This document shows, in pieces, positions 16,601-24,927 of a stretch of DNA of 64,000 nucleotides; position 1 is the stretch's first letter; each line of letters begins with the position of its first letter. The DNA comes from Bacteroidota bacterium (GTDB taxonomy: Bacteria > Bacteroidota > Bacteroidia > CAIKAF01): assembly GCA_023432985.1 (NCBI GenBank), contig JAEZEQ010000007.1, forward strand, positions 1 through 64,000, in the 5' to 3' direction. Below the pieces are notes generated by a model. It saw only the letters and a list, made by a program, of their open reading frames with translations. It was not told the DNA's origin and searched no databases. The translations under genes and the position numbers were made by a program.

Positions 16601-19440
16601 TTGGGTGAAATAAGAAGCGGATTTAATCCGGCTCCTCCTATATTCAAATATCCCGAACTATTGATATCTCTTTCCCATTGCATAACATTGCCCACATTCC
16701 CGTTTAGGTTCACGGTTAATGGTGTTCCCAGGCATATGGTGTCGGGCAATATGTTTACATTACCGGCAACTGTATTCGGAGAGACGACTATGGTAGATAC
16801 GGTAGATGTAGCGTTTGCACAAGAGCCGCTTTGTACAACCGCACGGTAGGTATATGTACCCGGCAAAAGCGGGCCGGTTGCAAAATTATTCGAGCCTCCA
16901 TTTCCGGCAAAAGCAAAACCTCCGCCGTTTACATCCAGCTCCCAGTATAAAATATTACCCACTTCTCCACTCAAGGTAACCAAGGTTCCGTTGCCCTCAC
17001 AAAGAGAGGGATTAAAGGCGTAGGTACTTCCTCCGAATGATTGAGGAATGACTTGAACACTAATGGTATTGGAATATACTCCCGCGCAAACGCCATTTTT
17101 AATATATGCGCGGTATTCATAGGTGCCTGTTGCAAGTCCGGTCTGACTTAGTGTGGTGTTTCCCGCATTGGCAATATTAACATATCCGCCGCCGTTGAAC
17201 TGTCGCTCCCAATGCAATACTGACCCAGAATGTCCGGCCAGGGATATTGTAAACCCACTTCCAAAACAAGGCGTTGTATTTGATGCTGTAAGGAATCCGG
17301 GAACAGAAGGCGTACTCACTACTATGGTTTGTGAAACACAAGCGGTAGTATTACATGTACCGGAAGCTCTTACATAATAGGTTGTAGTGGCAATGGGGGA
17401 AACATTAATGGCAGAACCTGTACCTGCAGGTGTGCCTCCGCATGATCCGGAGAACCACTGCCAGTTTGCCCCGGCCCCTAATGAACCACCGGCAACCGAT
17501 AAGGTTACCGAGCCGCCTAAACATAAGGAATCATTGGTTTCACTTATGGACGTTGCCGCTACACTATTAGCCAGAATATTGAGTGTAACACTTTGGCAAG
17601 TTGTATTACCACATGCCCCTTGTCCTCTTACATAATAGGTGGTGGTGGTGGTGGGGGCACTAATGGTTAATGCTGCATTAGCGGCTGTACTGGTACCAAC
17701 AAGGGTGCCTCCGCATGAACCCGAATACCAATACCAGGCACCGTCTGACCCAGTGGTTCCGCCGGTCAGACTTAGGGTTACGGATGTTCCTGCACATACA
17801 TTATTGGCACTGACATTGGCAATAGAGCCAATTATATACGGCGTTTGATAGGTAATAATTGCCTGTGGTCTGTTTGCATTATTCCAGCCTCTAAAATCAA
17901 GCCAGTCGTCGTTATCGGGCGTACAAAAACAACAGAATTCAAATCCGGGGTCACTGTGCGATCCAAATTGATCTAAACCTATAGAAAAATGATTTTGGAT
18001 AAGCGTGCCTGATACCAATGTATTTAGGCCATTTGCTAAATTTTTCCATCCATTATTAACCCCAGGAGTATAACCCGAAAATACATTATAGGTAGCATAG
18101 ATATTACTGCTTGTTTCTATCGCAATACGAATAGCGTCACAGCTGGCTAAAACCGGATCCGTAGTGGCCGGATTCAGACTTTTTACATAATACTGCAATT
18201 GATCATCATTGCCCCAACAATTGTTGCCGGCTTGGGTATTTCGGAAATTATACTGATAAAAACGAGCATAGGAATTTTGAATACATGCATTATCGGGTAT
18301 GGACGTAATATTGAATTTAGCATATCCGTTATAATAATCATTGTCAATAGTACCATCATCAAATCCCACACGTATATTTTCATCACTGTCGTTATCCGTT
18401 CCGAAATCACAACCCGAATCTTCTTCAACAGTTCCTGTCCAATAAATCGAAGCATTGGGGTAATAAGTCAGCGTAGGGTCTATGGTTACAGGGTAGCTGC
18501 GCATAGGATCGGTAATCCAATCTAACGCTACTACATAAGATAATTCGCCATTTTGGTAGGAAACATTTTTGGCACGGGTTAAATCGGGTGTATCCTTTCC
18601 ATCGTATATACTAAAATTGCTTATTTTGATTTTCTGTTCGCCTTTTACAAAAGTCACAAATCCATTTTCTCCGGATTCTTGAACTGCAAAACCACTGCCT
18701 GCCGAGAATTTTTCTTTTATTCCTACATAACTTGCGGAAGTCGGTATTTGGCCAAGTGCGGCCGGACTTTCTAAAATAAAATTATACTTAAACCCGCTTG
18801 CATGTTGAATAAATTCGATATGTATGCCCGGAGCTGCATTTTTGTAAAAGATTTTTTCATCTTTTATTTGAGCCTGATTGAAATTTGTCAGCGCTATTTC
18901 TTTTACAATAACTCCGTTTGCATCAGTGAATACTAACGTTGGATAAGATCCGGTCAAAAGAGCGCTTCCGTCTTTCACCATTTTGTAGAGTGCACTTTGC
19001 TGATTTCCAAAGTAAGTGAAATGAGCATTGTATTCATTTCCGTATGGATAGGACGGCAAATTCGTATAATGTACTTTGTTTAATATGGTATGCCATAAAC
19101 CATTTTTCTCATAATGTTGTGGGCCGGAAGTTATAACCGCAACGGCTTCCCCATCTGCTACACGATAGTGTTTAGAAAAGGCATCCCTTCTGTCCAGGAT
19201 TTCGGCACTTTGGTCGAAGCCGTAAAGAGGGCCTTCTTGGCGATATAAAGCCATAAAGGATTCTTCTTTTTCGAATCCAGCCGGATATTTTTCCGATTTT
19301 AATTCGACCGGAATTTCATTAGAAGTTTTTTGAGATAATCGGGAGTCGGATGCAAGTTCTCTTCCTGTTTTGTTTAAAGTTTGAGAAAAAACAAGACCCG
19401 CCGAAAATAGGCTCAAGATGGTTAGTACAGGTGTTTTCAT
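13696..19440 (-). CDS. Giant repeat-rich T9SS adhesin, 1914 residues
   Basis: Secreted protein of 1914 residues. Order: signal peptide; an N-terminal region to about 325; a beta-sandwich segment (about 328-530, starting YYPNASIYWTG, resembling DNRLRE-type domains); several Ig-like repeats that are Cys- and Thr-rich (about 535-1110); eight copies of a roughly 70-residue repeat (about 1140-1740) with core PGGTWSGGPYIS..G.FDP...G.G.H.V.Y; a PKD domain (WTWDFGDGS near 1772); and a type A T9SS tail from about 1835 (LIYPNPAVDN). It is probably a surface fibre or adhesin. It is the first gene of the operon that also encodes a type B cargo, a PorE-like and a PorP/SprF-like protein, and it has its own good promoter. 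No enzymatic motif was seen. Confidence 0.88.
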   Translation of the reverse strand: MKTPVLTILSLFSAGLVFSQTLNKTGRELASDSRLSQKTSNEIPVELKSEKYPAGFEKEESFMALYRQEGPLYGFDQSAEILDRRDAFSKHYRVADGEAVAVITSGPQHYEKNGLWHTILNKVHYTNLPSYPYGNEYNAHFTYFGNQQSALYKMVKDGSALLTGSYPTLVFTDANGVIVKEIALTNFNQAQIKDEKIFYKNAAPGIHIEFIQHASGFKYNFILESPAALGQIPTSASYVGIKEKFSAGSGFAVQESGENGFVTFVKGEQKIKISNFSIYDGKDTPDLTRAKNVSYQNGELSYVVALDWITDPMRSYPVTIDPTLTYYPNASIYWTGTVEEDSGCDFGTDNDSDENIRVGFDDGTIDNDYYNGYAKFNITSIPDNACIQNSYARFYQYNFRNTQAGNNCWGNDDQLQYYVKSLNPATTDPVLASCDAIRIAIETSSNIYATYNVFSGYTPGVNNGWKNLANGLNTLVSGTLIQNHFSIGLDQFGSHSDPGFEFCCFCTPDNDDWLDFRGWNNANRPQAIITYQTPYIIGSIANVSANNVCAGTSVTLSLTGGTTGSDGAWYWYSGSCGGTLVGTSTAANAALTISAPTTTTTYYVRGQGACGNTTCQSVTLNILANSVAATSISETNDSLCLGGSVTLSVAGGSLGAGANWQWFSGSCGGTPAGTGSAINVSPIATTTYYVRASGTCNTTACVSQTIVVSTPSVPGFLTASNTTPCFGSGFTISLAGHSGSVLHWERQFNGGGYVNIANAGNTTLSQTGLATGTYEYRAYIKNGVCAGVYSNTISVQVIPQSFGGSTYAFNPSLCEGNGTLVTLSGEVGNILYWELDVNGGGFAFAGNGGSNNFATGPLLPGTYTYRAVVQSGSCANATSTVSTIVVSPNTVAGNVNILPDTICLGTPLTVNLNGNVGNVMQWERDINSSGYLNIGGAGLNPLLISPNTPGLHTYRAIVQSGVCASNVSVSDQVYVRPNGDASISYNAASYCNNASSNPLPLIQTPGGSFSASPATLTFVSTSTGEIDLANSAPGTYTITYQLPAQYCNATGTAIVTINAGTNANLTYFSSAYCSADLNPLPVVAPTGGVFSASPGGLVFNGTNGEINLASSNPGSYTISYQTGGLCPSSAMQTITINASPTPTINGPSIFCNNGGITQINATPVGGLFMGGAFITGGGQFDPSIAGPGVHMLVYQYTSPQGCIGYATTNVQVNTAPVISMGSNSTLCDNGSATLLNALPLGGSWNGPFTSTAGVFDPAQSGAGSFQIFYSITDANNCTSIDSTTVNVNASPNAAINPQPIICAGSSPVLLSGINPGGTWSGGPYISAAGSFDPAITGSGQFPVTHTLVSGTCSSSTTQNILVSASPNPTLTPVNLLCTSDAPIQLTAVTPGGTFSGGAFVTATGIFDPAIAGAGTHMVQYNVNLGSCSAFSNMAILVNAAPTPSIAPTLSFCSADPVQNLAATPAGGVYSGNPFVTINGLFYPTQSGAGTFPVIYTVSNGAGCSATVQSNIIVNPSPDASFSVPSTPLCSSDGIIALNPVSPGGTWTGGPYISPTGLFDPAIAGPGLHPVTYSVSLAGCSDSYSTTIAVNAAPNVSILSPTQACLNDGTNLLFANIPGGVWTGNSGYISAAGLFDPIIAGVGSHLVVYTVYGGNGCAGFDSTFIQVNPNPDATINYPGVLCEGSGIYTLSAATPGGTWGGGPYVNNNLFDPAVSGVGSHWVTYTVSSAQNCSSSSGITITVDPLPVAGFNNQNNGLLSYFSDYSLHADSWTWDFGDGSAIDTTQNPMHQFPDNGSYFVRLIVSNACGSDTIIRTIYVNKALSNNEYDQSSAFLIYPNPAVDNIHISFTHAEMGILYLDIIDMSGKTVYKGEQNKQTEKGEWTLNTAHFAPGVYALRGHINGKSISSRFIIQKQN

Positions 19441-19477
19441 AAATTAAGAGTGTAATAAATTAAGCTGAAACTTAGGC

Positions 19478-19508
19478 GAAAGTTAAATCAATTTTTTATA
19501 ACCGCAAA
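19478..19508 (-). promoter_or_regulatory. Promoter of the adhesin-PorE-PorP operon
   Basis: On the minus strand a -33 TTTG (19508-19505) is followed after 19 bases by TAACTTTC (19485-19478), one mismatch from TAnnTTTG. It lies 37 bases before the ATG. Confidence 0.6.
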
Positions 19509-19514
19509 CAAATG

Positions 19515-20144
19515 TCACTTATTCTGATTGAGTGGTTTAACCTCGGCATGGGCATGAATGAGAAAAAGCTTATTTGTGCTGACTTCCAGACATTTGTATC
19601 TAGTCCTTTTTTCTTCTCCTTTTTCAAATACACGGCCGTTTTTCAAGCTAAACAGTGTGCCGAACTCAAGTTCGCCCAGTATTTTAATCCCATTATCCCG
19701 GTTATATTTTCGCAATAGGGTAAAGAGCGTGGAATCGGCGCAGCTGGAAGCGGCCAGTTGATCTCCTTTTTGGTTGAGATATAAGGCAATTTCTTGAGGG
19801 AAGCAGTTTTTTTGGATGAGTTCCTGAAGCAGATTCGAGAAAATTTGCTGCCATTCTTTTCCATGTGGAGCCACTTTGTTTTTGTACATATTCCAGCATA
19901 ATAGGTGGGCAACTTCATGCGTAAAAACGACCAGAAAATGATAAGGATTCAGGTCGTAATTTACAGAAATACGGTGACCGTTTCCTCCGAAGGGATGCCT
20001 ATAATCGCCCAGCTTCGATTGGCGGCTTCGGGTAATTTTCAATTGTATGGCGTGGTCGAAAATAAGATCTACGCACCAATCCACCGCATTGTGGGGTACA
20101 TATTTTCGAAATACCTGCGAAAACCGATCCCTTTTTTCGTCCAT
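19515..20144 (-). CDS. SprT-like zinc metalloprotease domain protein
   Basis: 209-residue protein with the SprT-like motif THEVAHLLCW followed by a third His about 17 residues later (PHGKEW), the pattern of a zinc peptidase. A preceding segment, HPFGGNGHRISVNYDLN, is typical of the bacterial branch. The physiological role of bacterial SprT proteins is poorly known. The ATG overlaps the stop codon of pgk by one base (TAATG), so the two genes are likely co-translated from one mRNA. Confidence 0.85.
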   Translation of the reverse strand: MDEKRDRFSQVFRKYVPHNAVDWCVDLIFDHAIQLKITRSRQSKLGDYRHPFGGNGHRISVNYDLNPYHFLVVFTHEVAHLLCWNMYKNKVAPHGKEWQQIFSNLLQELIQKNCFPQEIALYLNQKGDQLAASSCADSTLFTLLRKYNRDNGIKILGELEFGTLFSLKNGRVFEKGEEKRTRYKCLEVSTNKLFLIHAHAEVKPLNQNK

Positions 20145-21340
20145 TATTGTGCGTCCAAAACGGCTTTTACACCGGGTAAAATTTTGCCTTCCACATATTC
20201 GAGCATGGCACCTCCTCCGGTGCTTACATAGCTAACCTTATCCTTTAATCCGTATTTGTTCACCGCCGCAACGCTATCGCCACCTCCCACAAGGGTATAG
20301 CAGCCTTTTTGGGTAACTTCCGCCAGGGTCAGGGCCACTTCCTTGGTGCCATTTTCGAAGGATGACATTTCGAAGACACCCATTGGCCCATTCCATAATA
20401 TGCTTTTGCATGTACGGATTTTTTCTTTGAATTTCAGCACGGATTCTTCACCAATGTCTAAACCCATATAGCCGTCGGGAATGGCAGAAATGGGACAGGT
20501 TTTTATATCGCCTTCATTGGCAAAACTGTGGTTGATAACGGCATCAACCGGCAATACAAATTCCGTTCCTTTTGACGAAGCCTCTTGTAATAATTGTTGA
20601 CAGGTTTCGATCATGTTTTCTTCGCACAAGGAATTCCCGATTTTCCCGCCTTGAGCCTTTATAAAGGTAAATGCCATTCCTCCTCCTATAAAAAGATAGT
20701 CGCTCTTGCCAATTAAATTGCGAATTAAGGCCAGTTTATCCGAAACTTTTGCTCCCCCCATTATGGCAGCTGAAGGATGAACGGGATTTTCCACAGCTTT
20801 CGAAATCTGTGCAAGTTCGCGCTGCATTAAATAGCCAAAACAGGCTTTCCCTTTGAAATAAGATGCAATAAGGGCCGTACTGGCATGCGCCCTGTGTGCG
20901 GTACCAAAGGCATCGTTTACGTATATATCTCCCAAGGCAGCCAGTTTGCCCGCAAATTCCATATCGCCCTTTTCTTCTTCTTTATAAAAGCGAAGATTTT
21001 CTAATAATAAGACTTCTCCGGCTTGCAATTGTTTCGACAAAAGTTGTGCCTCCTCTCCAATACAATCGGAAGCAAAATGAACCTGCGTTTGTAAGGCCTG
21101 ATTTAAATATGGCAATAAATGCTTTAATGAAAATTTCTCTTCCGGTCCGTTCTTGGGGCGACCTAAATGCGACATAAGTATCACCGACCCTCCATCTTTC
21201 AAGATCTTTTTTATGCCGGGCAAAGCTTCTACAATTCGTGTATCGTCGGTAATTTCGAATTGTGCATTTAATGGCACGTTGAAGTCTACCCGAATAAGGG
21301 CTTTTTTTCCGGAAAAAGAAAAATTGTCGATGCTTTGCAT
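20144..21340 (-). CDS. pgk: Phosphoglycerate kinase
   Basis: 398-residue glycolytic enzyme that transfers the phosphate of 1,3-bisphosphoglycerate to ADP. The N-terminal RVDFNVPLN signature, SHLGRPKNG, and the nucleotide-binding WNGPMGVFE and LVGGGDSVAA segments are present, and the length is normal. It is the first gene of a two-gene unit with the SprT-like gene and is divergent from holB. A well-spaced promoter lies 31 bases before the ATG. Confidence 0.98.
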   Translation of the reverse strand: MQSIDNFSFSGKKALIRVDFNVPLNAQFEITDDTRIVEALPGIKKILKDGGSVILMSHLGRPKNGPEEKFSLKHLLPYLNQALQTQVHFASDCIGEEAQLLSKQLQAGEVLLLENLRFYKEEEKGDMEFAGKLAALGDIYVNDAFGTAHRAHASTALIASYFKGKACFGYLMQRELAQISKAVENPVHPSAAIMGGAKVSDKLALIRNLIGKSDYLFIGGGMAFTFIKAQGGKIGNSLCEENMIETCQQLLQEASSKGTEFVLPVDAVINHSFANEGDIKTCPISAIPDGYMGLDIGEESVLKFKEKIRTCKSILWNGPMGVFEMSSFENGTKEVALTLAEVTQKGCYTLVGGGDSVAAVNKYGLKDKVSYVSTGGGAMLEYVEGKILPGVKAVLDAQ

Positions 21341-21361
21341 AGAAACTTAAATGTTGTTGTG

Positions 21362-21369
21362 TAATTTTG
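21362..21369 (+). promoter_or_regulatory. Possible -7 element of holB
   Basis: TAATTTTG fits TAnnTTTG and lies 46 bases before the holB ATG. It forms a perfect 17-base palindrome with the pgk -7 element (21371-21378). No -33 match at normal spacing was found, so it is less certain than its partner. Confidence 0.35.
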
Positions 21370-21370
21370 A

Positions 21371-21400
21371 CAAAATTAATAAACGGTATTTGATACCAAA
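21371..21400 (-). promoter_or_regulatory. Promoter of pgk
   Basis: On the minus strand TTTG (21400-21397), an 18-base spacer and TAATTTTG (21378-21371) match the Bacteroidota housekeeping promoter. It lies 30 bases before the pgk ATG. Confidence 0.65.
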
Positions 21401-21415
21401 AAAGCATTTATCAAC

Positions 21416-22555
21416 ATGAGATTTGTGGATATACCGGGCAATGCAGACTTAAAAGCCAAACTTATTAAGGCTGTACAAGAAAAAAGAATTCCGCATGCAC
21501 AGCTATTTGTGAGCCTGGAAGGTGGCGGAAATTTGCCTCTGGCCCTGGCATATACGCAGTATCTTTTTTGTAAAAGTCCCCTCGAAAATGATAGCTGTGG
21601 TGTCTGTACTGCATGCCGACAAATCGCACAATTGGCTCATCCCGACCTGAAATTGGTTTTCCCCATAACAGCCAATAAAACCGATAAGGTGTTTACCTAT
21701 AAGGATCAATTGCCCCTGTTTAAAGAATTATTTTTTCAAAATCCCTATTTGGGCATTTCGGATTGGGTGCAATACCTGGGCAAAGAAGATAAAAAACCCA
21801 TAATTAATGTGGAATCGGTAAGCGAAATACACCGTGATCTGCAATATAAACCCTATGAAGCTCCCTATAATGTGGTGCTGATATGGTTGCCGGAGCTTTT
21901 TTTCCACGCTGCCGTTCCTAAATTACTGAAAATTCTGGAGGAACCGCCGGCCCAAACTTTGTTTATCCTGGTTTCGAATACCCCATCGGATATTCTGAAT
22001 ACCATTCTGTCGCGTACTCAATTGGTTAAATTGCATAAAATTGAAGATTGGGAAATGCTGGAAGCGCTTACTCAAAAACATGGCGTAGATATTCAAAGAG
22101 CAACCGAAATTGTGCATATAGCCAATGGAAACTATAACCTGGCGCAATGGCTCATTAATGAAGAAGATAATTCGGAATCTGTGAATTTGTTTAGAGAATG
22201 GATGTTGGCCGCATACCGTACGGATATTCCGGCTTTATTGAAATTTGCCGATCAGTTTCACAGCATGAGCCGCGACAAACAAAAGTCCTTCCTTGCCTAT
22301 GCCCTTCACTTGATCCGTGAATCGCTGATAAGCGGAATGGAAATGCCCCAATTGAATAGAATGACTTCCTCTGAACGATCATTCATTCCCAAGTTCAGCC
22401 GTTTTGTTAATCCGTATAATGCGCAAGAAATCAGAAACATGCTCGAAAAGTCTATGTATTATGTAGACCGAAATGCCAATATGAAAATTGTAATGGCCAA
22501 TATTTCTTTGCGTTTGGTCGAACTTATTAAAGACCCTCAACCTACGGAATTGTAA
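21416..22555 (+). CDS. holB: DNA polymerase III delta prime subunit
   Basis: 379-residue clamp-loader subunit. The N-terminal AAA+ fold has a zinc-binding Cys cluster (CKSPLENDSCGVCTACRQ) as in delta prime and gamma/tau. The P-loop position (SLEGGGNLPLA) lacks the Lys-Ser/Thr needed to bind ATP, as expected for delta prime. The sensor-like ILEEPPAQTLFILVSN segment and SRTQ follow. Its 3' end overlaps the end of the convergent 22542-22955 gene by 14 bases. Confidence 0.93.
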   Translation: MRFVDIPGNADLKAKLIKAVQEKRIPHAQLFVSLEGGGNLPLALAYTQYLFCKSPLENDSCGVCTACRQIAQLAHPDLKLVFPITANKTDKVFTYKDQLPLFKELFFQNPYLGISDWVQYLGKEDKKPIINVESVSEIHRDLQYKPYEAPYNVVLIWLPELFFHAAVPKLLKILEEPPAQTLFILVSNTPSDILNTILSRTQLVKLHKIEDWEMLEALTQKHGVDIQRATEIVHIANGNYNLAQWLINEEDNSESVNLFREWMLAAYRTDIPALLKFADQFHSMSRDKQKSFLAYALHLIRESLISGMEMPQLNRMTSSERSFIPKFSRFVNPYNAQEIRNMLEKSMYYVDRNANMKIVMANISLRLVELIKDPQPTEL

Positions 22556-22955
22556 CCTTTAGTGGACCTTCTATAAAATAAACTCCTTCGGCTTCGTTTA
22601 TGGCTATTTTCACCCCATAAGCCACTTCTCGATTAAAGATTTCCTGTATGTCTATTTTCACTTTTCTGTTTACATATTTTTGCGCATTCGTCGCCGATTC
22701 TGTATATAGTACGATACGGGTATAGGGGGGCAGGCTACGTGCCATATAGCCGGTCCAGTTTACGCCTATTTTATCTTTTTTTGAACCCTTATGCGCAAAG
22801 CGTACAATCAAACACTTGTCTTTGATTTTTACCTTTTTAATTTTCAGACTTGGATCATAATTCCGGTCACTCTCGTTTAAAACGACTTTTAATTCTTTTT
22901 GAGCATTTAATAAGGCCGAAAAAAAGAATAGAAGAATGAAAATAAATGCTTTCAT
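22542..22955 (-). CDS. Small secreted protein at the end of the B12 operon
   Basis: 137 residues with a clear signal peptide (MKAFIFILLFFFSALLNAQ) and a compact, Lys-rich mature part predicted to be mostly beta. I do not recognise the family. It begins 11 bases after the BtuG-like gene and is the last gene of the riboswitch-controlled unit, so a role in B12 capture or in the outer-membrane complex is possible but unproven. Its 3' end overlaps holB, which runs the other way. Confidence 0.7.
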   Translation of the reverse strand: MKAFIFILLFFFSALLNAQKELKVVLNESDRNYDPSLKIKKVKIKDKCLIVRFAHKGSKKDKIGVNWTGYMARSLPPYTRIVLYTESATNAQKYVNRKVKIDIQEIFNREVAYGVKIAINEAEGVYFIEGPLKVTIP

Positions 22956-22966
22956 ATGGGTTTTGT

Positions 22967-23989
22967 TTAAGGCAAAAATACAATATCCGAGGGGATTATC
23001 CCACTCGAAAATTGTCTTACTAAATTGCCTTGTGGATTATATACCCGTATTTCGCCATTTTCTGCATAAGATTTTGCGTCACATGCCCATATATTTCCTG
23101 TCGAAGGCTCTACCCTAAGTCCGTACCAATTGCGCCCCGGCTCCGAAATAAAACTATTGGGCTGAGTCGACTGTATAGACATGCTGAGTATATCCGATCC
23201 GGACAGAAAATATATTCTATCCCTTTCTTTGTTGATCCTGAGCTTGAAGGCTCCGGGATTGCTTAATGGAATGCTTTGCAAAACTTGATTCTGAATAGGA
23301 TCTATTTGATATAAAATGGAAGTGGGACTTTGACTGATATTGCCTCCACAAAGTACCCATAATTTCTCATTTTTATCCTTGACAAGAGAGCCCGGATTGC
23401 TTGCCAGTGCTATGCTGTCGACTATTTGGTCGGAATTGGAATTAATTACGTATAGATATGGCTTTTCGTAATTGCATGCATATACGAAATTTGCCAAACT
23501 GTCCATTTCTTCAACCCATCCCGCCAAAGGAATATGTCCGCTGATTTGCATTTGAGGAATGGAAATAATATGAATTTTTTGCGCATATAAATCGCTTACA
23601 TAGGCCTTATTCCCTAATGGCAAAAGATAACGCGGACTTTGCAGGCCGTTGAGTATTTGCTCCGATTTAAAATCTGAAATACGCACCCGCTCTATTTTTT
23701 GAGAATTGTTGACAATCAGATATAAATAATCGCCCAATACAGTAATCGATTGCAATACATCACCCAGAGGACGATTATTGGACTTGTAAAAAACATTCTC
23801 ACTTATAGAATCGTGCTCTTTGGAATAATAATCGATACGACTATTAGCCAGGCCATACATGCCTTCACAAATTATTATGGCATCCCCGCTTCCTGTTTCA
23901 ACCGCTATATCGGGTTCCGTTTTTTCCTTACAAGACCAAAGAATTAGGATGAGTAAAAATGGGATTAATTTTTTATAATTGTTTTGCAT
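22967..23989 (-). CDS. BtuG-like beta-propeller surface lipoprotein (DUF5074/YncE-like)
   Basis: 340 residues. The N-terminus ends in the lipobox LWSC with the lipidated Cys at 20, followed by a charged stretch (CKEKTEPD) that could act as a surface-export signal. The remainder consists of repeated strands (YLYLIVNNSQKIERV, KAYVSDLYAQKIHI, FVYACNYEKPYLYVIN) typical of YncE-like propellers. In Bacteroides such propellers (BtuG) bind B12 very tightly and cap the BtuB receptor. The location in a unit with a TonB receptor and a cobalamin riboswitch supports the same role. The start overlaps the preceding gene by 25 bases. Fold assignment is fairly secure; B12 binding is inferred from context. Confidence 0.8.
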   Translation of the reverse strand: MQNNYKKLIPFLLILILWSCKEKTEPDIAVETGSGDAIIICEGMYGLANSRIDYYSKEHDSISENVFYKSNNRPLGDVLQSITVLGDYLYLIVNNSQKIERVRISDFKSEQILNGLQSPRYLLPLGNKAYVSDLYAQKIHIISIPQMQISGHIPLAGWVEEMDSLANFVYACNYEKPYLYVINSNSDQIVDSIALASNPGSLVKDKNEKLWVLCGGNISQSPTSILYQIDPIQNQVLQSIPLSNPGAFKLRINKERDRIYFLSGSDILSMSIQSTQPNSFISEPGRNWYGLRVEPSTGNIWACDAKSYAENGEIRVYNPQGNLVRQFSSGIIPSDIVFLP

Positions 23990-24927
23990 TGATGTTGACT
24001 TTTAAATAGATAGATTCCGCTTTTCAAATCGGACAGATCGAGCAGATTTGTCTTTTGCAAAAGGATTCCGGATTTTAATTTTCTGCCGCTTATATCCCAT
24101 ATTTCGTAGGTGGAATATGGGTTCTCGCTTTCGATATGCAAATAATCGTTGAATGGATTCGGATATATATTGAATGTGGATTTCCCATTTTCTTCTAATG
24201 CATAACCCGGCGCAAAATGTATGACACCTACCGCATCTAAATCGAATCCGGATTGTGGGAAAGGACTGGGATAACTATTGTTGATGATTTTTCCCTCCAT
24301 ATCTCGACTTCCAAAGGCCGGATTTATGCTGCCAACCACATCTACCAGACGAATATGTGTGATATGATTTTTGTTTAAAAAAAGGTGATCGGGCACATCC
24401 GAAATATCGAAGGGCGTGCCGTATAAGGCTCTGTATTTGCCGGCAAAATTGTGGACCTTCGTTAAATCGCTGAATTGAAAACTGTCATTTTGCTGACTGC
24501 TGTCTACATTGCAAATGGCGGGAAAACGGAAATATTGCTGGCCGTCCGAACTGATTTCGACAAAGGCAAGCTCTATATAATGATCGGCAAAACCATTTTC
24601 GAATATGGCAAAATCATAACCCGGACCGTCCATTATTGGATGTGCAAATTGAACAACTGCGATTCCTGAATCGCCCAAACTCACCACTGCAACGCCGTCC
24701 GGTGCCCCTAAAGCGTCGGAGGGATTCCCGTGCGAAGCTTTACCCAAGCCCGGATCCTGTATGTCTATATATCCTCTTTCTACCGTGCAATGAGTCGCCC
24801 AAGCTTTAAAAACCGAACTGTCGGCATGTATGGCATGGGAGCCTGAAGTACCGGGAGCTGTATGAAACTGGGCTATGCCCATTAATGCCGAGAGAAAAAA
24901 GAAATTAATGCTTAATAATTTTTTCAT
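23965..24927 (-). CDS. Uncharacterised T9SS cargo of the B12 operon
   Basis: 320 residues: signal peptide (1-19), a domain of about 215 residues, and a type A T9SS tail from about 250 (FNIYPNPFND). The domain has the conserved stretches LGAPDGVAVVSLGDSGIAVV, GPGYDFAIFENGF, ELAFVEISSDGQQYFRFP and GFDLDAVGVIH. I know this pattern from secreted proteins of several phyla, but no function has been assigned to it. It is the third gene of the riboswitch-controlled unit, overlapping both neighbours by more than 20 bases, which implies co-translation. A B12-related ligand-binding role is plausible but unproven. Confidence 0.78.
   Translation of the reverse strand: MKKLLSINFFFLSALMGIAQFHTAPGTSGSHAIHADSSVFKAWATHCTVERGYIDIQDPGLGKASHGNPSDALGAPDGVAVVSLGDSGIAVVQFAHPIMDGPGYDFAIFENGFADHYIELAFVEISSDGQQYFRFPAICNVDSSQQNDSFQFSDLTKVHNFAGKYRALYGTPFDISDVPDHLFLNKNHITHIRLVDVVGSINPAFGSRDMEGKIINNSYPSPFPQSGFDLDAVGVIHFAPGYALEENGKSTFNIYPNPFNDYLHIESENPYSTYEIWDISGRKLKSGILLQKTNLLDLSDLKSGIYLFKSQHQCKTIIKN

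Noticed and set aside
14220..19440. Many long plus-strand open frames opposite the giant adhesin
   Set aside because: They are antisense shadows caused by the repetitive Gly/Thr/Pro-rich codons of the adhesin; none has domain motifs or a plausible start context.
9406..19440. Reading the adhesin operon as an integrated element or genomic island
   Set aside because: No integrase, tRNA, attachment repeats or change in composition was seen at its borders; such operons are ordinary in Bacteroidota.
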